NCBI RefSeq assembly: GCF_003367905.1
Contig: NZ_CP029462.1
Span: 2,108,001 to 2,172,000 of the forward strand
DNA: 64,000 bases
From: Megasphaera stantonii
GTDB taxonomy: Bacteria; Bacillota; Negativicutes; Veillonellales; Megasphaeraceae
Direction: 5' to 3'
Every line of letters begins with the position of its first letter. The first letter of the stretch is position 1. The notes beneath the pieces are model-generated. The model searched no databases. It was not told the origin of the DNA and saw nothing but the letters and a program-made list of their open reading frames with translations. A program made the translations under genes and the position numbers. Positions 50,845-60,060 of this stretch are shown here, one piece after another.

Positions 50845-51882
50845 ATGGCAAAAGAACCGGTAGTAGCGATTTTAGGCGCCACAGGTGCAGTTGGACAAGA
50901 ATTTATCCGCCTGATTGAAGAACGAAACTTTCCGTACAGCAAGCTGAAGCTGCTGGCGTCGGCCCGTTCGGCAGGCAAGACGATGACCGTCAACGGTCAG
51001 GAATACACGATAGAAGAAGCGAAGCCCGAATCTTTCGACGGCGTAGATATCGGCTTGTTTGCCGGTGGTTCTATCAGCAAGACCCTAGGGCCTGAAGCTG
51101 CTAAACGGGGCTGTATCGTCATCGATAATTCCAGCACGTTCCGCATGGATCCGGACGTGCCCCTCGTCGTTCCTGAAGTCAATCCGGAAGACATTGCTTG
51201 GCATAAGGGCATCATAGCCAATCCGAATTGCTCGACGATTATCATGCTCATGGCTTTGAAGCCAATTCACGACTTGTCGCCGATCAAAAAGATTATCGTC
51301 AGCACCTATCAGGCCGTGTCCGGCGCCGGCAAAGAAGGCATCGACGAGCTGCAGGAAGAAACGCAGGCCTACCTCAAGGGCGAAGCCATGAACCCGCAGA
51401 TCCTGCCGAGCAAGAGTTTGCCGAAGCACTATCCCATCGCATTTAACCTGATTCCGCAGATTGATAAATTCATGGAAAACGATTATACGAAGGAAGAAAT
51501 GAAGATGGTCAATGAAACCCATAAGATGCTTCACGACGATACCATCGCCATTACGGCGACGACCGTCCGCGTTCCCGTTTTCCGCAGCCATGCCGAATCC
51601 ATTTACGTAGAAACGCAGGATGAATTGACTGTCGACGCGATCCGCAAGGCCATCGACGCCTTCCCGGGCGCGCAGGTACAGGACAATCCGGCCGAAATGG
51701 AATATCCCATGCCCATGTATACGTCGGAACAATACGACTGCTACGTAGGCCGCATCCGCAAGGACCTGTACAATCCCAAAGCCGTCAACTTGTGGGTATC
51801 GGGCGACCAAATCCGCAAGGGCGCCGCACTGAACGCCCTGCAGATCGCCGAATACATGCTGGCTCATGATATGGTAAAGTAG
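50845..51882 (+). CDS. asd: Aspartate-semialdehyde dehydrogenase
   Basis: A 345-residue enzyme: N-terminal GATGAVGQEFIRLIEE, catalytic cysteine in IANPNCSTIIMLMAL, YQAVSGAGKEGIDEL and the RVPVFRSHAESIYVE segment. It makes aspartate semialdehyde, the substrate of DapA. GGAGGGG lies upstream of the ATG. Confidence 0.96.
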   Translation: MAKEPVVAILGATGAVGQEFIRLIEERNFPYSKLKLLASARSAGKTMTVNGQEYTIEEAKPESFDGVDIGLFAGGSISKTLGPEAAKRGCIVIDNSSTFRMDPDVPLVVPEVNPEDIAWHKGIIANPNCSTIIMLMALKPIHDLSPIKKIIVSTYQAVSGAGKEGIDELQEETQAYLKGEAMNPQILPSKSLPKHYPIAFNLIPQIDKFMENDYTKEEMKMVNETHKMLHDDTIAITATTVRVPVFRSHAESIYVETQDELTVDAIRKAIDAFPGAQVQDNPAEMEYPMPMYTSEQYDCYVGRIRKDLYNPKAVNLWVSGDQIRKGAALNALQIAEYMLAHDMVK

Positions 51883-51898
51883 AGAGGAGCGAATTGGT

Positions 51899-52783
51899 AT
51901 GTTAACATTTGGCAACGTTATCACGGCTATGATTACGCCGTTTTATGAAGACGGGTCCGTCAATTACGAAGGCGCCGTCAAATTAGCGCAGTATTACTGC
52001 GAAAACGGCTCCGACGGCATTCTCGTAGCCGGTACGACCGGCGAAGGCGCTACGATGACGGAAGAGGAAAAATTAAAGCTCTTTACGGACATCTCTGCCG
52101 CCGTAGGCGATAAAGTGATGGTCATGGCCAACGTAGGCACGAACAATACGGCGCAGACGATCGAATTCATGAAAAAAGCGGAAAAGACGGGAGTAGACTG
52201 CTTCCTGGCCATCGTTCCCTATTACAACAAGCCGAATCAGGACGGCTGCTACGCCCACTTTGCGGCCCTTGCGAAGGCGACGGATATGCCGATTCTGATC
52301 TACAATGTACCGGGCCGTACAGGCGGCAAGATTGAAGCGGCTACGGTCGTCAAGCTGGCCCATGACTTCAAGAATATCGTCGGCATCAAGGAAGCCAGCG
52401 GCGATTTGAACGCAGCTACGACGATTGCCCGCGATACAGACGACGATTTCTACGTATACAGCGGCGAAGATAATCTGACCCTGCCAATTTTGTCCGTCGG
52501 CGGCTGCGGCGTTATCAGCGTTGCGTCCCATATCATCGGCAAGGAGATGAACGAAATGGTTCAGGCCTATAAAGACGGCGACATCAAAAAGGCCATGGAA
52601 CTGCATCAGAAATACCTGCCGGTTATGACGGGTATCTTCTGCACCGTAAACCCGACGCCGATCAAGGCCTGCTGCAACATGCTCGGCCTGCCGGCCGGCG
52701 CATTCCGCCTGCCTATGGTAGACGCCAGCCCGAAGGTAAAAGAATTCTTAACGCAGATGATGAAGGATGCCGGCGTCATGTAA
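51899..52783 (+). CDS. dapA: 4-hydroxy-tetrahydrodipicolinate synthase
   Basis: A 294-residue TIM barrel lyase condensing pyruvate and aspartate semialdehyde. GTTGEGATMTEEEK, catalytic tyrosine in LIYNVPGRTGG and Schiff-base lysine in IVGIKEASGDL are present. Last gene of the dap operon, followed by a terminator. Confidence 0.96.
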   Translation: MLTFGNVITAMITPFYEDGSVNYEGAVKLAQYYCENGSDGILVAGTTGEGATMTEEEKLKLFTDISAAVGDKVMVMANVGTNNTAQTIEFMKKAEKTGVDCFLAIVPYYNKPNQDGCYAHFAALAKATDMPILIYNVPGRTGGKIEAATVVKLAHDFKNIVGIKEASGDLNAATTIARDTDDDFYVYSGEDNLTLPILSVGGCGVISVASHIIGKEMNEMVQAYKDGDIKKAMELHQKYLPVMTGIFCTVNPTPIKACCNMLGLPAGAFRLPMVDASPKVKEFLTQMMKDAGVM

Positions 52784-52810
52784 CTGGAAATCATCAATAC
52801 GATGGAGCAA

Positions 52811-52845
52811 ATGGGGAAGGAGCGCCGCTCTTTCCCCATTTTATA
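52811..52845 (+). terminator. Terminator after dapA
   Basis: TGGGGAAGGAGCG and CGCTCTTTCCCCA pair with one bulge, followed by TTTTAT. It lies just before the IS30 left end. Confidence 0.75.
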
Positions 52846-52855
52846 TAAAAAACGT

Positions 52856-54078
52856 ATGGTTAATTGTAAAATGAATTTGAACAGGTAATCAAAAAAACAA
52901 AAATCCATAGTGAAGCTTCATGTTAAAATGGTTTTGCGAGAAATCATCAACAAAGGAGCAATCACTATGGATCACATCCATTCTAACACAATTGAGGACG
53001 TACGTACACCCGGCCGCCATCTTTCTTTGGAGGAACGTGGCATGATTCAGGCCCTGCATCGCCAGGGGCTTTCCCTTCGCAACATCGCTGCTGCAGTAGG
53101 ATGTGCTCATACGACTGTTTTCTATGAACTTCGGCGTGGAACGCCGGATCGGAAAAGCAAGCACGGTCGTGCCCCTCAGTATATGGCAAAGCGCGGTCAG
53201 AAGGCTTATGCAGAGAATCGCAAGAACTCCAGGAAGCCTTGTAAAATCGATCATGACGACTGCGAGCTGTTTATCCAATGGATGGTGGAACGAGTCCGCC
53301 AGGAACGCTGGTCACTGGATGCCTGCGTTGGCTATGCTAGGCGAAATAAGCTATTTACTCCGGAACAGATTCCCTGTACCAAGACGCTCTACAACATGCT
53401 TTGGGCTAACAAACTTCCACTGTCACTCTTCGAGGTACCGCAGGTCTTGAAGCACAAACGCCGCCGCAAATGGGTGCGTAAGAACAAACGTATGAAGGGC
53501 CGCTCCATTGAGGAACGTCCTGCCGTCGTCGATGATGGTACCGAGATGGGCCACTGGGAAGTGGATACGGTCGTTGGTCGGCGCGCAGGTCGTGAAGCAG
53601 TAGTCTTCACCGCTGTTGAAAAGGTTACGCGCAACTACATCGCTATCCGAATTCCTGGACGTACCTGCGCCGGCGTTGAAGCTGCTCTTGCACAGTTGCA
53701 GGAGCGATATGGCGCAGAGTACTTCAGCCAGATCTTTAAGACGATGACGGCCGATAACGGTCCAGAGTTTGAGAACTTATCGCAGTTCGAGAGCCTCGGT
53801 ACTAAGATATACTTTACACATCCGTACAGCTCATGGGAGCGGGCTCAGAACGAACGCCACAATGGCCTGCTGAGGGATTTCATCCCAAAGGGCATGTCCA
53901 TGGAGCGGTTCTCTGATGAGGATATCCTGAACATGGCAGATACGCTGAACCAGCGCCCACGGCGTGTTTTGGGCTACCATACGCCGTCAGAGCTATTTGA
54001 TGCATTCCTCGATGAAGTTTATGCTAGTGAGTGTGTTTCCTGATTATGGTTGTTCAAATTCAACTTGCAATTTACCAT
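52856..54078 (+). mobile_element. IS30-family insertion sequence
   Basis: A 1,223-base element. Terminal inverted repeats of about 27 bases begin ATGGTTAATTG at the left and, read inward on the minus strand, ATGGTAAATTG at the right; both contain TGAATTTGAACA. Directly repeated AAAAAACGT flanks both ends (52847-52855 and 54079-54087), consistent with a target duplication. It carries one intact transposase and looks recent. Confidence 0.85.
52967..54043 (+). CDS. IS30-family transposase
   Basis: A 358-residue transposase: N-terminal helix-turn-helix (HLSLEERGMIQALHRQGLSL) and a DDE catalytic domain with D in MGHWEVDTVVG, D in MTADNGPEFEN and E in WERAQNERHNGLLR. ATG 52967 is preceded by AAAGGAGC. 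Intact full-length product. Confidence 0.95.
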   Translation: MDHIHSNTIEDVRTPGRHLSLEERGMIQALHRQGLSLRNIAAAVGCAHTTVFYELRRGTPDRKSKHGRAPQYMAKRGQKAYAENRKNSRKPCKIDHDDCELFIQWMVERVRQERWSLDACVGYARRNKLFTPEQIPCTKTLYNMLWANKLPLSLFEVPQVLKHKRRRKWVRKNKRMKGRSIEERPAVVDDGTEMGHWEVDTVVGRRAGREAVVFTAVEKVTRNYIAIRIPGRTCAGVEAALAQLQERYGAEYFSQIFKTMTADNGPEFENLSQFESLGTKIYFTHPYSSWERAQNERHNGLLRDFIPKGMSMERFSDEDILNMADTLNQRPRRVLGYHTPSELFDAFLDEVYASECVS

Positions 54079-54088
54079 AAAAAACGTA

Positions 54089-54117
54089 TTGACAAATAAT
54101 AAAAAATTTACTATACT
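54089..54117 (+). promoter_or_regulatory. Promoter of tRNA-Arg
   Basis: Consensus TTGACA, 17-base spacer and TATACT, ending 19 bases before the tRNA. It begins only ten bases after the IS30 right end, so the insertion spared it narrowly. Confidence 0.85.
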
Positions 54118-54136
54118 ATATAAGTCGTTAAGATAT

Positions 54137-54213
54137 GACTCGGTAGCTCAGCTGGATAGAGTGACTGACTACGAATCAGTAGGTCTAGGGTTCGAATCCC
54201 TACCGGGTCACCA
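54137..54213 (+). tRNA. tRNA-Arg (anticodon ACG)
   Basis: A 77-base cloverleaf: acceptor stem GACTCGG with CCGGGTC, D arm AGCTCAGCTGGATAGAG, anticodon stem ACTGA/TCAGT with loop CTACGAA (anticodon ACG, read as ICG), T arm GGGTTCGAATCCC, encoded CCA. It serves the CGU/CGC/CGA codons. Confidence 0.96.
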
Positions 54214-54217
54214 CAGA

Positions 54218-54250
54218 ACAGCTCATGCATTTTGCATGAGCTGTTTTTTT
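54218..54250 (+). terminator. Terminator after tRNA-Arg
   Basis: ACAGCTCATGCA and TGCATGAGCTGT form a 12-bp stem followed by a run of seven or more T. The 54251-54397 gap beyond holds no other recognised feature. Confidence 0.92.
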
Positions 54251-54397
54251 GTGCGCAGTATAAACGATTAGCATATGGTCATGAAGGATTGGATGGACTG
54301 TACGGTAATTTCTATCCCCATAGGGGGCTTAAAAGGCCATATATATTTTTGTATAATAAAATTACTTTAAATTACGATGTATAGAAAGGCTAGGCAG

Positions 54398-55111
54398 ATG
54401 GAAGAGATTAAACGTGAAATGATAGCGTATTGGTCGCAGCGGGTCGACGAGTTTTCGGCGCAGCGGTGCCGGGAGTTTCAAAGCCCGAAGCGGCGGCTGT
54501 GGATAGAGGAGTTTCAGCGGTATTTTTCAATGGACGCGCCGCTGCGCATCTTAGACGTCGGCACGGGCACAGGATTTTTTGCTAATATCCTGGCCCTGGA
54601 AGGGCACGACGTCGTCGGCATCGATCTGACGGAGCACATGATCGCCGAAGCGAAGCGGAAAGCGGCGCTATATCATGTGCCGTCGGCGTTTTACGTCATG
54701 GATGCGGAACGGCCCGAGTTTCCCGACGCTTCTTTTGACGTCGTCATTTCGCGCAATCTGACCTGGGCTCTTCCGAATTTGGGCAAGGCCTATAGGGCGT
54801 GGCGGCGCGTGCTGAAGGACGGCGGCCTGCTGCTGAATTTTGATGCCGATTATTGCCATGAAAGGGCGGATATGCCGCTGCCGGCTGCCCACGCGCACCA
54901 ACGGATTGCGCCGTCGCTGCTGGCTGACTATGAACGGATGAAGACGGTCCTGCGCAGGCCGGAGCTGCGTCCGCAGCGGGATTGCGAGTTATTGGCCGAG
55001 GCGGGATTCCGCGATGTCCGCGTGGATCTGTCCGTTTGGAAGCGCATATATCATGACGTAGACGAATTTTATAATCCTACGCCCATATTCTGTATTGCGG
55101 CGTATGTTTGA
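54398..55111 (+). CDS. Class I SAM-dependent methyltransferase, first of pair
   Basis: A 237-residue methyltransferase with motif I ILDVGTGTGFFANILA, acidic VVGIDLTEHM, and the pattern SRNLTWALPN then WRRVLKDGGLLLNFDADY. It is clearly paralogous to the next gene. Coupled to a nickel/peptide-type importer, it may modify a small metal-binding or peptide-like substrate, but the substrate is unknown. ATG 54398 follows AGAAAGGC; ATG 54377 is an alternative. Confidence 0.8.
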   Translation: MEEIKREMIAYWSQRVDEFSAQRCREFQSPKRRLWIEEFQRYFSMDAPLRILDVGTGTGFFANILALEGHDVVGIDLTEHMIAEAKRKAALYHVPSAFYVMDAERPEFPDASFDVVISRNLTWALPNLGKAYRAWRRVLKDGGLLLNFDADYCHERADMPLPAAHAHQRIAPSLLADYERMKTVLRRPELRPQRDCELLAEAGFRDVRVDLSVWKRIYHDVDEFYNPTPIFCIAAYV

Positions 55112-55123
55112 CGAGGGATGACT

Positions 55124-55906
55124 ATGGCGGCTTATGAAAGCTATGAACAAGAAAATATGGCCTATTGGACAAACCGCGCGCCGGGATATTCGGCAGTCCA
55201 TCAAAACGAGCTGAGCTCAAGCCAGCGGGACGTCTGGAGACGGACGCTGCTGCAGCACATAGACGCGGCCTGCGGTAAAGAGAGTGCTTCATCAATCCGC
55301 GTGCTGGACGTCGGCACGGGGCCGGGATTTTTCGCCATTCTGCTGGCTGAACGGGGCTATGAGGTGACGGCCGTCGACTATACAGCGTCTATGCTGGAAG
55401 AAGCGAGATACAATGCCGGACGGCTCGGCCGGTCTATACGGTTTTGCCGCATGAACGCGGAGCAGCTGGCCTTTGCCGACGGGTATTTCGACGTCGTCGT
55501 CACGCGGAACCTGACGTGGAACCTTCCGCACCCTGACAAGGCCTATGGCGAGTGGCGGCGCGTCCTGAAACGAGGCGGCCTGCTGCTGAACTTCGACGCC
55601 AATTGGTATCGGTATTTATACGATGAGGAAGCGCGGCGGGGATATATGGAAGACAGGGAGCATATCCGCCGGAGCGGCGTTGCCGACGAGACGGACGGGA
55701 CAGATATACCGGCTATGGAAGCAATCGCCGGCAAAGCGCCCTTGTCGGGATGCGTGCGCCCGCAGTGGGATTTAGATATTCTGCGGCGCTTGGGGATGGA
55801 CGCCGTCGCCGACGAGGATATATGGAAGACGGTATGGACGCGGGAAGAACGCATCAATAACGGCTCGACGCCCATGTTTATGATAAAGGCTGTGAAGCGG
55901 TTATGA
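55124..55906 (+). CDS. Class I SAM-dependent methyltransferase, second of pair
   Basis: A 260-residue paralogue of the preceding gene: VLDVGTGPGFFAILLAERGY, VTAVDYTASML, VVTRNLTWNLPHPDKA, WRRVLKRGGLLLNFDANWY. It overlaps the first ABC permease gene by four bases, so the two methyltransferases and the importer form one operon. ATG 55124 gives better spacing to GAGGG than ATG 55118. Confidence 0.8.
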   Translation: MAAYESYEQENMAYWTNRAPGYSAVHQNELSSSQRDVWRRTLLQHIDAACGKESASSIRVLDVGTGPGFFAILLAERGYEVTAVDYTASMLEEARYNAGRLGRSIRFCRMNAEQLAFADGYFDVVVTRNLTWNLPHPDKAYGEWRRVLKRGGLLLNFDANWYRYLYDEEARRGYMEDREHIRRSGVADETDGTDIPAMEAIAGKAPLSGCVRPQWDLDILRRLGMDAVADEDIWKTVWTREERINNGSTPMFMIKAVKRL

Positions 55907-56850
55907 CGATGTATGTGATAAAACGGCTTCTGCAGCTGATTCCGATTTTGTTGGGAATTACCTTTCTGTCCTTTGCCATGATGCATATTGCCGGCAGCGA
56001 TGCAGTCGTTCAAAAATATGACCGGGCAGGCATAGCTGTCGCTGCGGAAGTCGTCGCGGCTGAACGGGCGCAGCTGGGCTTGGACCGGCCGTTTCTGACG
56101 CAATATATCGTTTGGCTGGGAAATCTGCTGCACGGCAATATGGGTGTCAGCTTCATGACAGGGCGCGACGTTTTTGCTACCTTCATGGATAAATTGCCGG
56201 CGACGCTGCTCCTCACGGCGTCGTCCGTCTTGGTGACAATCGCCGTTTCTGTCCCGCTGGGCATTGCGGCAGCAGTCCGGCGCAACTCGCCTGTAGATTA
56301 CGTCATCCGCTTTTTCAGTTTTTGCGGCAACAGCATGCCTAATTTTTTTCTGGCCTTGGTGCTGCTGTATCTGTTTGCCGTCCAGATTCCCCTGTTCTCA
56401 GTCCTTTCCTCGGGGGAAGGCTTGGAGCATCTGGCGCTGCCGACGGCGACGCTGGCTATTGCGATGTCCGCCAAGTATTTGCGGCAAGTGCGGGCGGCCG
56501 TGCTGGAAGAAATGGGCAAGGACTATGTGCTGGGTGCGAAATCGAGAGGCATTCCCTTTTCCTGGACGCTGCGGTGCAGTATCCTGCGGGCTTCCTTTGG
56601 CACGATCCTGACGCTGCTGGCTCTTTCCATCGGCAGCCTGCTGGGCGGGACGGCCATTGTAGAATCTATTTTCATGTGGGACGGCGTGGGAAAGCTGGCC
56701 GTCGACGCGATTCACGGCCGGGATTATCCTATGATTCAGGCCTATGTCGTATGGATGGCCTTCATATACGTCGTCGTCAACTTGCTGACTGATATCGTCT
56801 ATCGGATAGCGGACCCGCAGATTGGCTGGAAAGAGGGACGTCGTCGATGA
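55903..56850 (+). CDS. Nickel/peptide-type ABC importer, permease 1
   Basis: A 315-residue DppB/NikB-type permease: N-terminal IKRLLQLIPILLGITFLSF, six membrane segments, and the EAA loop around YLRQVRAAVLEEMGKDYVLG with AKSRGIPFSW. GLDRPFLTQYIVWLGNLLHG is the usual periplasmic signature. It overlaps the second permease by four bases. Substrate class cannot be read from the permease alone. Confidence 0.9.
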   Translation: MTMYVIKRLLQLIPILLGITFLSFAMMHIAGSDAVVQKYDRAGIAVAAEVVAAERAQLGLDRPFLTQYIVWLGNLLHGNMGVSFMTGRDVFATFMDKLPATLLLTASSVLVTIAVSVPLGIAAAVRRNSPVDYVIRFFSFCGNSMPNFFLALVLLYLFAVQIPLFSVLSSGEGLEHLALPTATLAIAMSAKYLRQVRAAVLEEMGKDYVLGAKSRGIPFSWTLRCSILRASFGTILTLLALSIGSLLGGTAIVESIFMWDGVGKLAVDAIHGRDYPMIQAYVVWMAFIYVVVNLLTDIVYRIADPQIGWKEGRRR

Positions 56851-57686
56851 TATCAGAAGCTCTCGTTTCTCGCAAGGCGCCGAAGCAGCGCCTTGTCTTG
56901 TTTTCACTCTGCGCCGCCGCATTGCTGTGCGTCGCGGCCTTCGGCGCGCATCTATGCCCTTACGACCCGTATGCCCAGCAGTATGACGCGGTTCTTCAGG
57001 CGCCGAGTTGGGACCACTGGCTGGGGACCGACCGGTACGGCCGCGATATGCTGTCCCGGATTCTCGCCGGCGCGCAGCTCAGCATTTTTTCGGCCTTGGC
57101 TCTCGTCGCCATGATTGCTTTTATCGGCACGGGTATCGGACTGCTGTGCGGATATTACAGCGGGAAGGCGGACGCCCTGTGCATGCGCCTGGCCGACGTC
57201 TGCCTGGCCTTTCCCAGCTTAATTTTTGCCATGGCTATAGCGGCTGTTTTGAACGGCGGGATCCACAATGCCGTCGTCGCCTTAGGAGCCGTCAGTTGGC
57301 CTAAGTACGCCCGCTTGGTCCGAAGCCGGACCTTGGCATTGAAAGAGCAGAAGTTCATTTTAGCGGCTCAGATGGCCGGTTCTCTGCCGCGGCAGATCCT
57401 GATCCGCCATATATTGCCGAACTGCCTAGGAACAATCGTCGTGACGGCGGCTTTGGACATCGGTACGATGATGATGGAGCTGGCGGCCCTGTCCTTTTTG
57501 GGATTAGGTGCCAAGCCGCCGGCCGCCGAATGGGGCAGCATGATGAGTACGGGACGAAGCATGCTGCAGACCTATCCCTGGGTCGTCCTGTCTCCCGGAG
57601 CGGCTATTTTTCTTTCCGTAGCTATATTGAATCTATGGGGCGATGCGCTGCGCGATTATATAGACCCGAAAGAGCGGGGACGGTAA
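56847..57686 (+). CDS. Nickel/peptide-type ABC importer, permease 2
   Basis: A 279-residue DppC/NikC-type permease with DHWLGTDRYGRDMLSRILAG, LADVCLAFPSLIFAM, the EAA loop with FILAAQMAGSLPRQIL, and LSFLGLGAKPPAAEWGSMM. Six predicted membrane helices. It forms the channel with the upstream permease. Confidence 0.92.
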   Translation: MISEALVSRKAPKQRLVLFSLCAAALLCVAAFGAHLCPYDPYAQQYDAVLQAPSWDHWLGTDRYGRDMLSRILAGAQLSIFSALALVAMIAFIGTGIGLLCGYYSGKADALCMRLADVCLAFPSLIFAMAIAAVLNGGIHNAVVALGAVSWPKYARLVRSRTLALKEQKFILAAQMAGSLPRQILIRHILPNCLGTIVVTAALDIGTMMMELAALSFLGLGAKPPAAEWGSMMSTGRSMLQTYPWVVLSPGAAIFLSVAILNLWGDALRDYIDPKERGR

Positions 57687-57703
57687 TGGGGAGGTTTGCG
57701 AGG

Positions 57704-59257
57704 ATGAATAAAAAACGGTTTATAGCGTGGATTGCAGCGGCGCTCCTGCTGCTGACGGCGGCCGGCTGCGGCGGTACGGAAGAGGCGAACCATTCCGCCG
57801 CTGGCAAAACCTTTGTCATGGGCGATACGACCTTTAACCCTGAAAACAACGAGCCCGACATCAATCCGCACAACGACAACAGCGGCTGGGCCTGTATCCG
57901 CTACGGCGTAGGGGAGACGCTGTTCCGATACTCCGATACGATGGAAATTGAGCCGTGGCTGGCAGAAAGCTATGAGCCTGTCGACGACGTGACGTGGCGG
58001 ATTGTCCTGCGCAGGAATGTGACCTTTACCAGCGGCCGGCCCGTAGACGCCCAGGCCGTCAAGGAATGTCTGGAGCATTTGGTTGCCGTCCATAAGCGGG
58101 CGGCCGGCGATTTGCATATTGCCTCGATGGAAGCGGACGGACAGGTGCTGACGATTCGGACGACGGTTCCCGTGCCGGCCCTGCCCAATTATCTGTCCGA
58201 CCCATACGGCTGCATCATCGACATGCAGGCCGGCATCACCAGCGACGGCATGGTGACGGCGACGGGGCCGTATAAGGCCGTGTCCCTCGTGTCCGGAGAC
58301 CACGTCGACCTCGTAAAAAATGATGCCTATTGGAACGGCGAGCCCAAGCTGGATTCGATTACGATACGGACTATTTCCGACGGCGATACGCTGACTATGG
58401 CCCTGCAGTCCGGAGAAATCGACGCGGCCTACGGCATGCCCTATGCCAGCTATCCCCTGTTTCAAAACGACGAGTACACGATCAGCAGCGCGGCTACAAG
58501 TCGCACCTTCTTTGTCTGGATGAATTTCGACAGCCCTCTGATGCAGGAGGAAGCTGTCCGCAAAGCGATTTCCATGGCCATTGACAAGCAGGGCTTTGTC
58601 GACGCCTTGCTCCATGGAAACGGCTACCCTGCCGCCGGCCCCTTTCCCGGTACGTTTGCCTTCGGCGGCGATGCGGCGAAGGCCGAGCCCTATGACTTAG
58701 AAGGGGCCCGGCGCGTATTGGACGACGCCGGCTGGAAGGATGAAGACGGCGACAGCGTTCGGGAAAAGGACGGACGCAGATTAGCCTTACGCTGGCTTAC
58801 CTATCCGAGCCGTCAGGAACTGCCGTTGCTGGCCGAGTCGGCTCAGGCGACGCTGAAGCAGATTGGCGTCGCCGTGGATATACAGTGTACGGCTGACCAC
58901 AACCGCGTGAAAAAGGACCGCTCTGCCTGGGACGTCTATGCCAGCGCGATGGTGACGGCTCCGTCGGGAGACCCGCAGTATTTCTTCACCTACTGCTGCC
59001 TCGACGGGTCGGACAGCAATACAGGCCGGTATCACAGCGACGCCCTGGAAGAATTAGCCCGGAAGATGGAAGGGACCTTTGACCCCGATGAACGGGGCGC
59101 GCTGGCCGCGCAGATGGCGCAGACTATTCTGGACGACCACGCCTATGTATTTTGCTCCCATTTGAAGATGAGCATGATCGCCAGGAAGGGCGTCGTCGGC
59201 CTTGCGGCTCATCCCTGCGATTTTTATGAAATTACGGCGGATTTAGATAAGACGTGA
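57704..59257 (+). CDS. Nickel/peptide-type ABC importer, substrate-binding lipoprotein
   Basis: A 517-residue family-5 solute-binding protein. Signal peptide FIAWIAAALLLLTAAGC with lipobox AAGC, so it is anchored in the envelope. FGYG-type region reads CIRYGVGETLFRYSDTMEIE; AESYEPVDDVTWRIVLRRNV, TGPYKAVS and KAISMAIDKQGFVDALLHG are typical of NikA/DppA. ATG 57704 follows GGGGAGG. Ligand may be nickel, a metal-chelate or a peptide. Confidence 0.88.
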   Translation: MNKKRFIAWIAAALLLLTAAGCGGTEEANHSAAGKTFVMGDTTFNPENNEPDINPHNDNSGWACIRYGVGETLFRYSDTMEIEPWLAESYEPVDDVTWRIVLRRNVTFTSGRPVDAQAVKECLEHLVAVHKRAAGDLHIASMEADGQVLTIRTTVPVPALPNYLSDPYGCIIDMQAGITSDGMVTATGPYKAVSLVSGDHVDLVKNDAYWNGEPKLDSITIRTISDGDTLTMALQSGEIDAAYGMPYASYPLFQNDEYTISSAATSRTFFVWMNFDSPLMQEEAVRKAISMAIDKQGFVDALLHGNGYPAAGPFPGTFAFGGDAAKAEPYDLEGARRVLDDAGWKDEDGDSVREKDGRRLALRWLTYPSRQELPLLAESAQATLKQIGVAVDIQCTADHNRVKKDRSAWDVYASAMVTAPSGDPQYFFTYCCLDGSDSNTGRYHSDALEELARKMEGTFDPDERGALAAQMAQTILDDHAYVFCSHLKMSMIARKGVVGLAAHPCDFYEITADLDKT

Positions 59258-59268
59258 GGATAATGGAC

Positions 59269-60060
59269 ATGAAAGAGGCGGTCATCGCCTATGACAACGT
59301 AGACATCTGCTATGACGGGCGGACAGTCGTGCGGCAGGCGACGTTTTCGCTGCAGCCGGGAGAGATATTGGGGATTGTCGGCGAGTCCGGAAGCGGCAAG
59401 AGCACCCTCCTGCAAAGCGCTATGAATCTCTTAGGCCCGGGAGGCGCCGTGACGCAGGGACATATTTGGTTTCAAGGACAGGATATACTGGCGTTATCGG
59501 ACGAAGGGATGCAGCGTCTTTGCGGTGCACAGATGGCCATGGTCTTTCAGGATGCCGCGGCGTCGCTGTGTCCGGTGCGGACCATAGGCAGTCAAATCTG
59601 CGAGGCTGCGGCGGCCCATTTGGATATGGGGAAGGAAGAGGTCCGGCGGCAGACTTTGGAGCTTTTCGCGCGCTTGGGATTTTCAGACGGCCGGCGCGTA
59701 TGGGAAAGCTATCCTTTTGAGCTGTCAGGAGGCATGAATCAGCGCGCGGCCTTAGTCTTGGTCATGCTGCTGAAGCCGGCCCTGCTGCTGGCCGACGAGC
59801 CGACGAGCGCTCTCGACGTCTGCGCGCAGAAGCAGGTACTGGATGAGCTGCTGTATTTGCGGGATCAGTACGGTACGGCGATTATGCTGGTCACGCACGA
59901 CATGGGCGTCGTCTCCCGCGTAGCCGATTACGTGCTGGTCGTAAAGGACGGTCAGATAATAGAATACGGACCGGCGAAAGACGTGCTGGCCTCGCCGGCC
60001 CAGGCGTATACGAAGGAGCTGCTGGCTGCCGTGCCGAAGCTGCGGAGGGACAGACGATGA
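59269..60060 (+). CDS. Nickel/peptide-type ABC importer, ATPase 1
   Basis: A 263-residue ABC ATPase of the DppD/NikD type: Walker A GESGSGKSTL, Q-loop MVFQDAAASLCPVRTIG, signature ELSGGMNQRAAL, Walker B LLLADEPTSALD and switch TVTHDM-like LVTHDMGVVSR. Starts 59263 and 59269 are both possible; the latter has better spacing to GAGGA. It overlaps the second ATPase by four bases. Confidence 0.9.
   Translation: MKEAVIAYDNVDICYDGRTVVRQATFSLQPGEILGIVGESGSGKSTLLQSAMNLLGPGGAVTQGHIWFQGQDILALSDEGMQRLCGAQMAMVFQDAAASLCPVRTIGSQICEAAAAHLDMGKEEVRRQTLELFARLGFSDGRRVWESYPFELSGGMNQRAALVLVMLLKPALLLADEPTSALDVCAQKQVLDELLYLRDQYGTAIMLVTHDMGVVSRVADYVLVVKDGQIIEYGPAKDVLASPAQAYTKELLAAVPKLRRDRR

Noticed and set aside
54050-54271. 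Open frame running through tRNA-Arg
   Set aside because: It overlaps a well-formed tRNA with promoter and terminator and is not protein-like.
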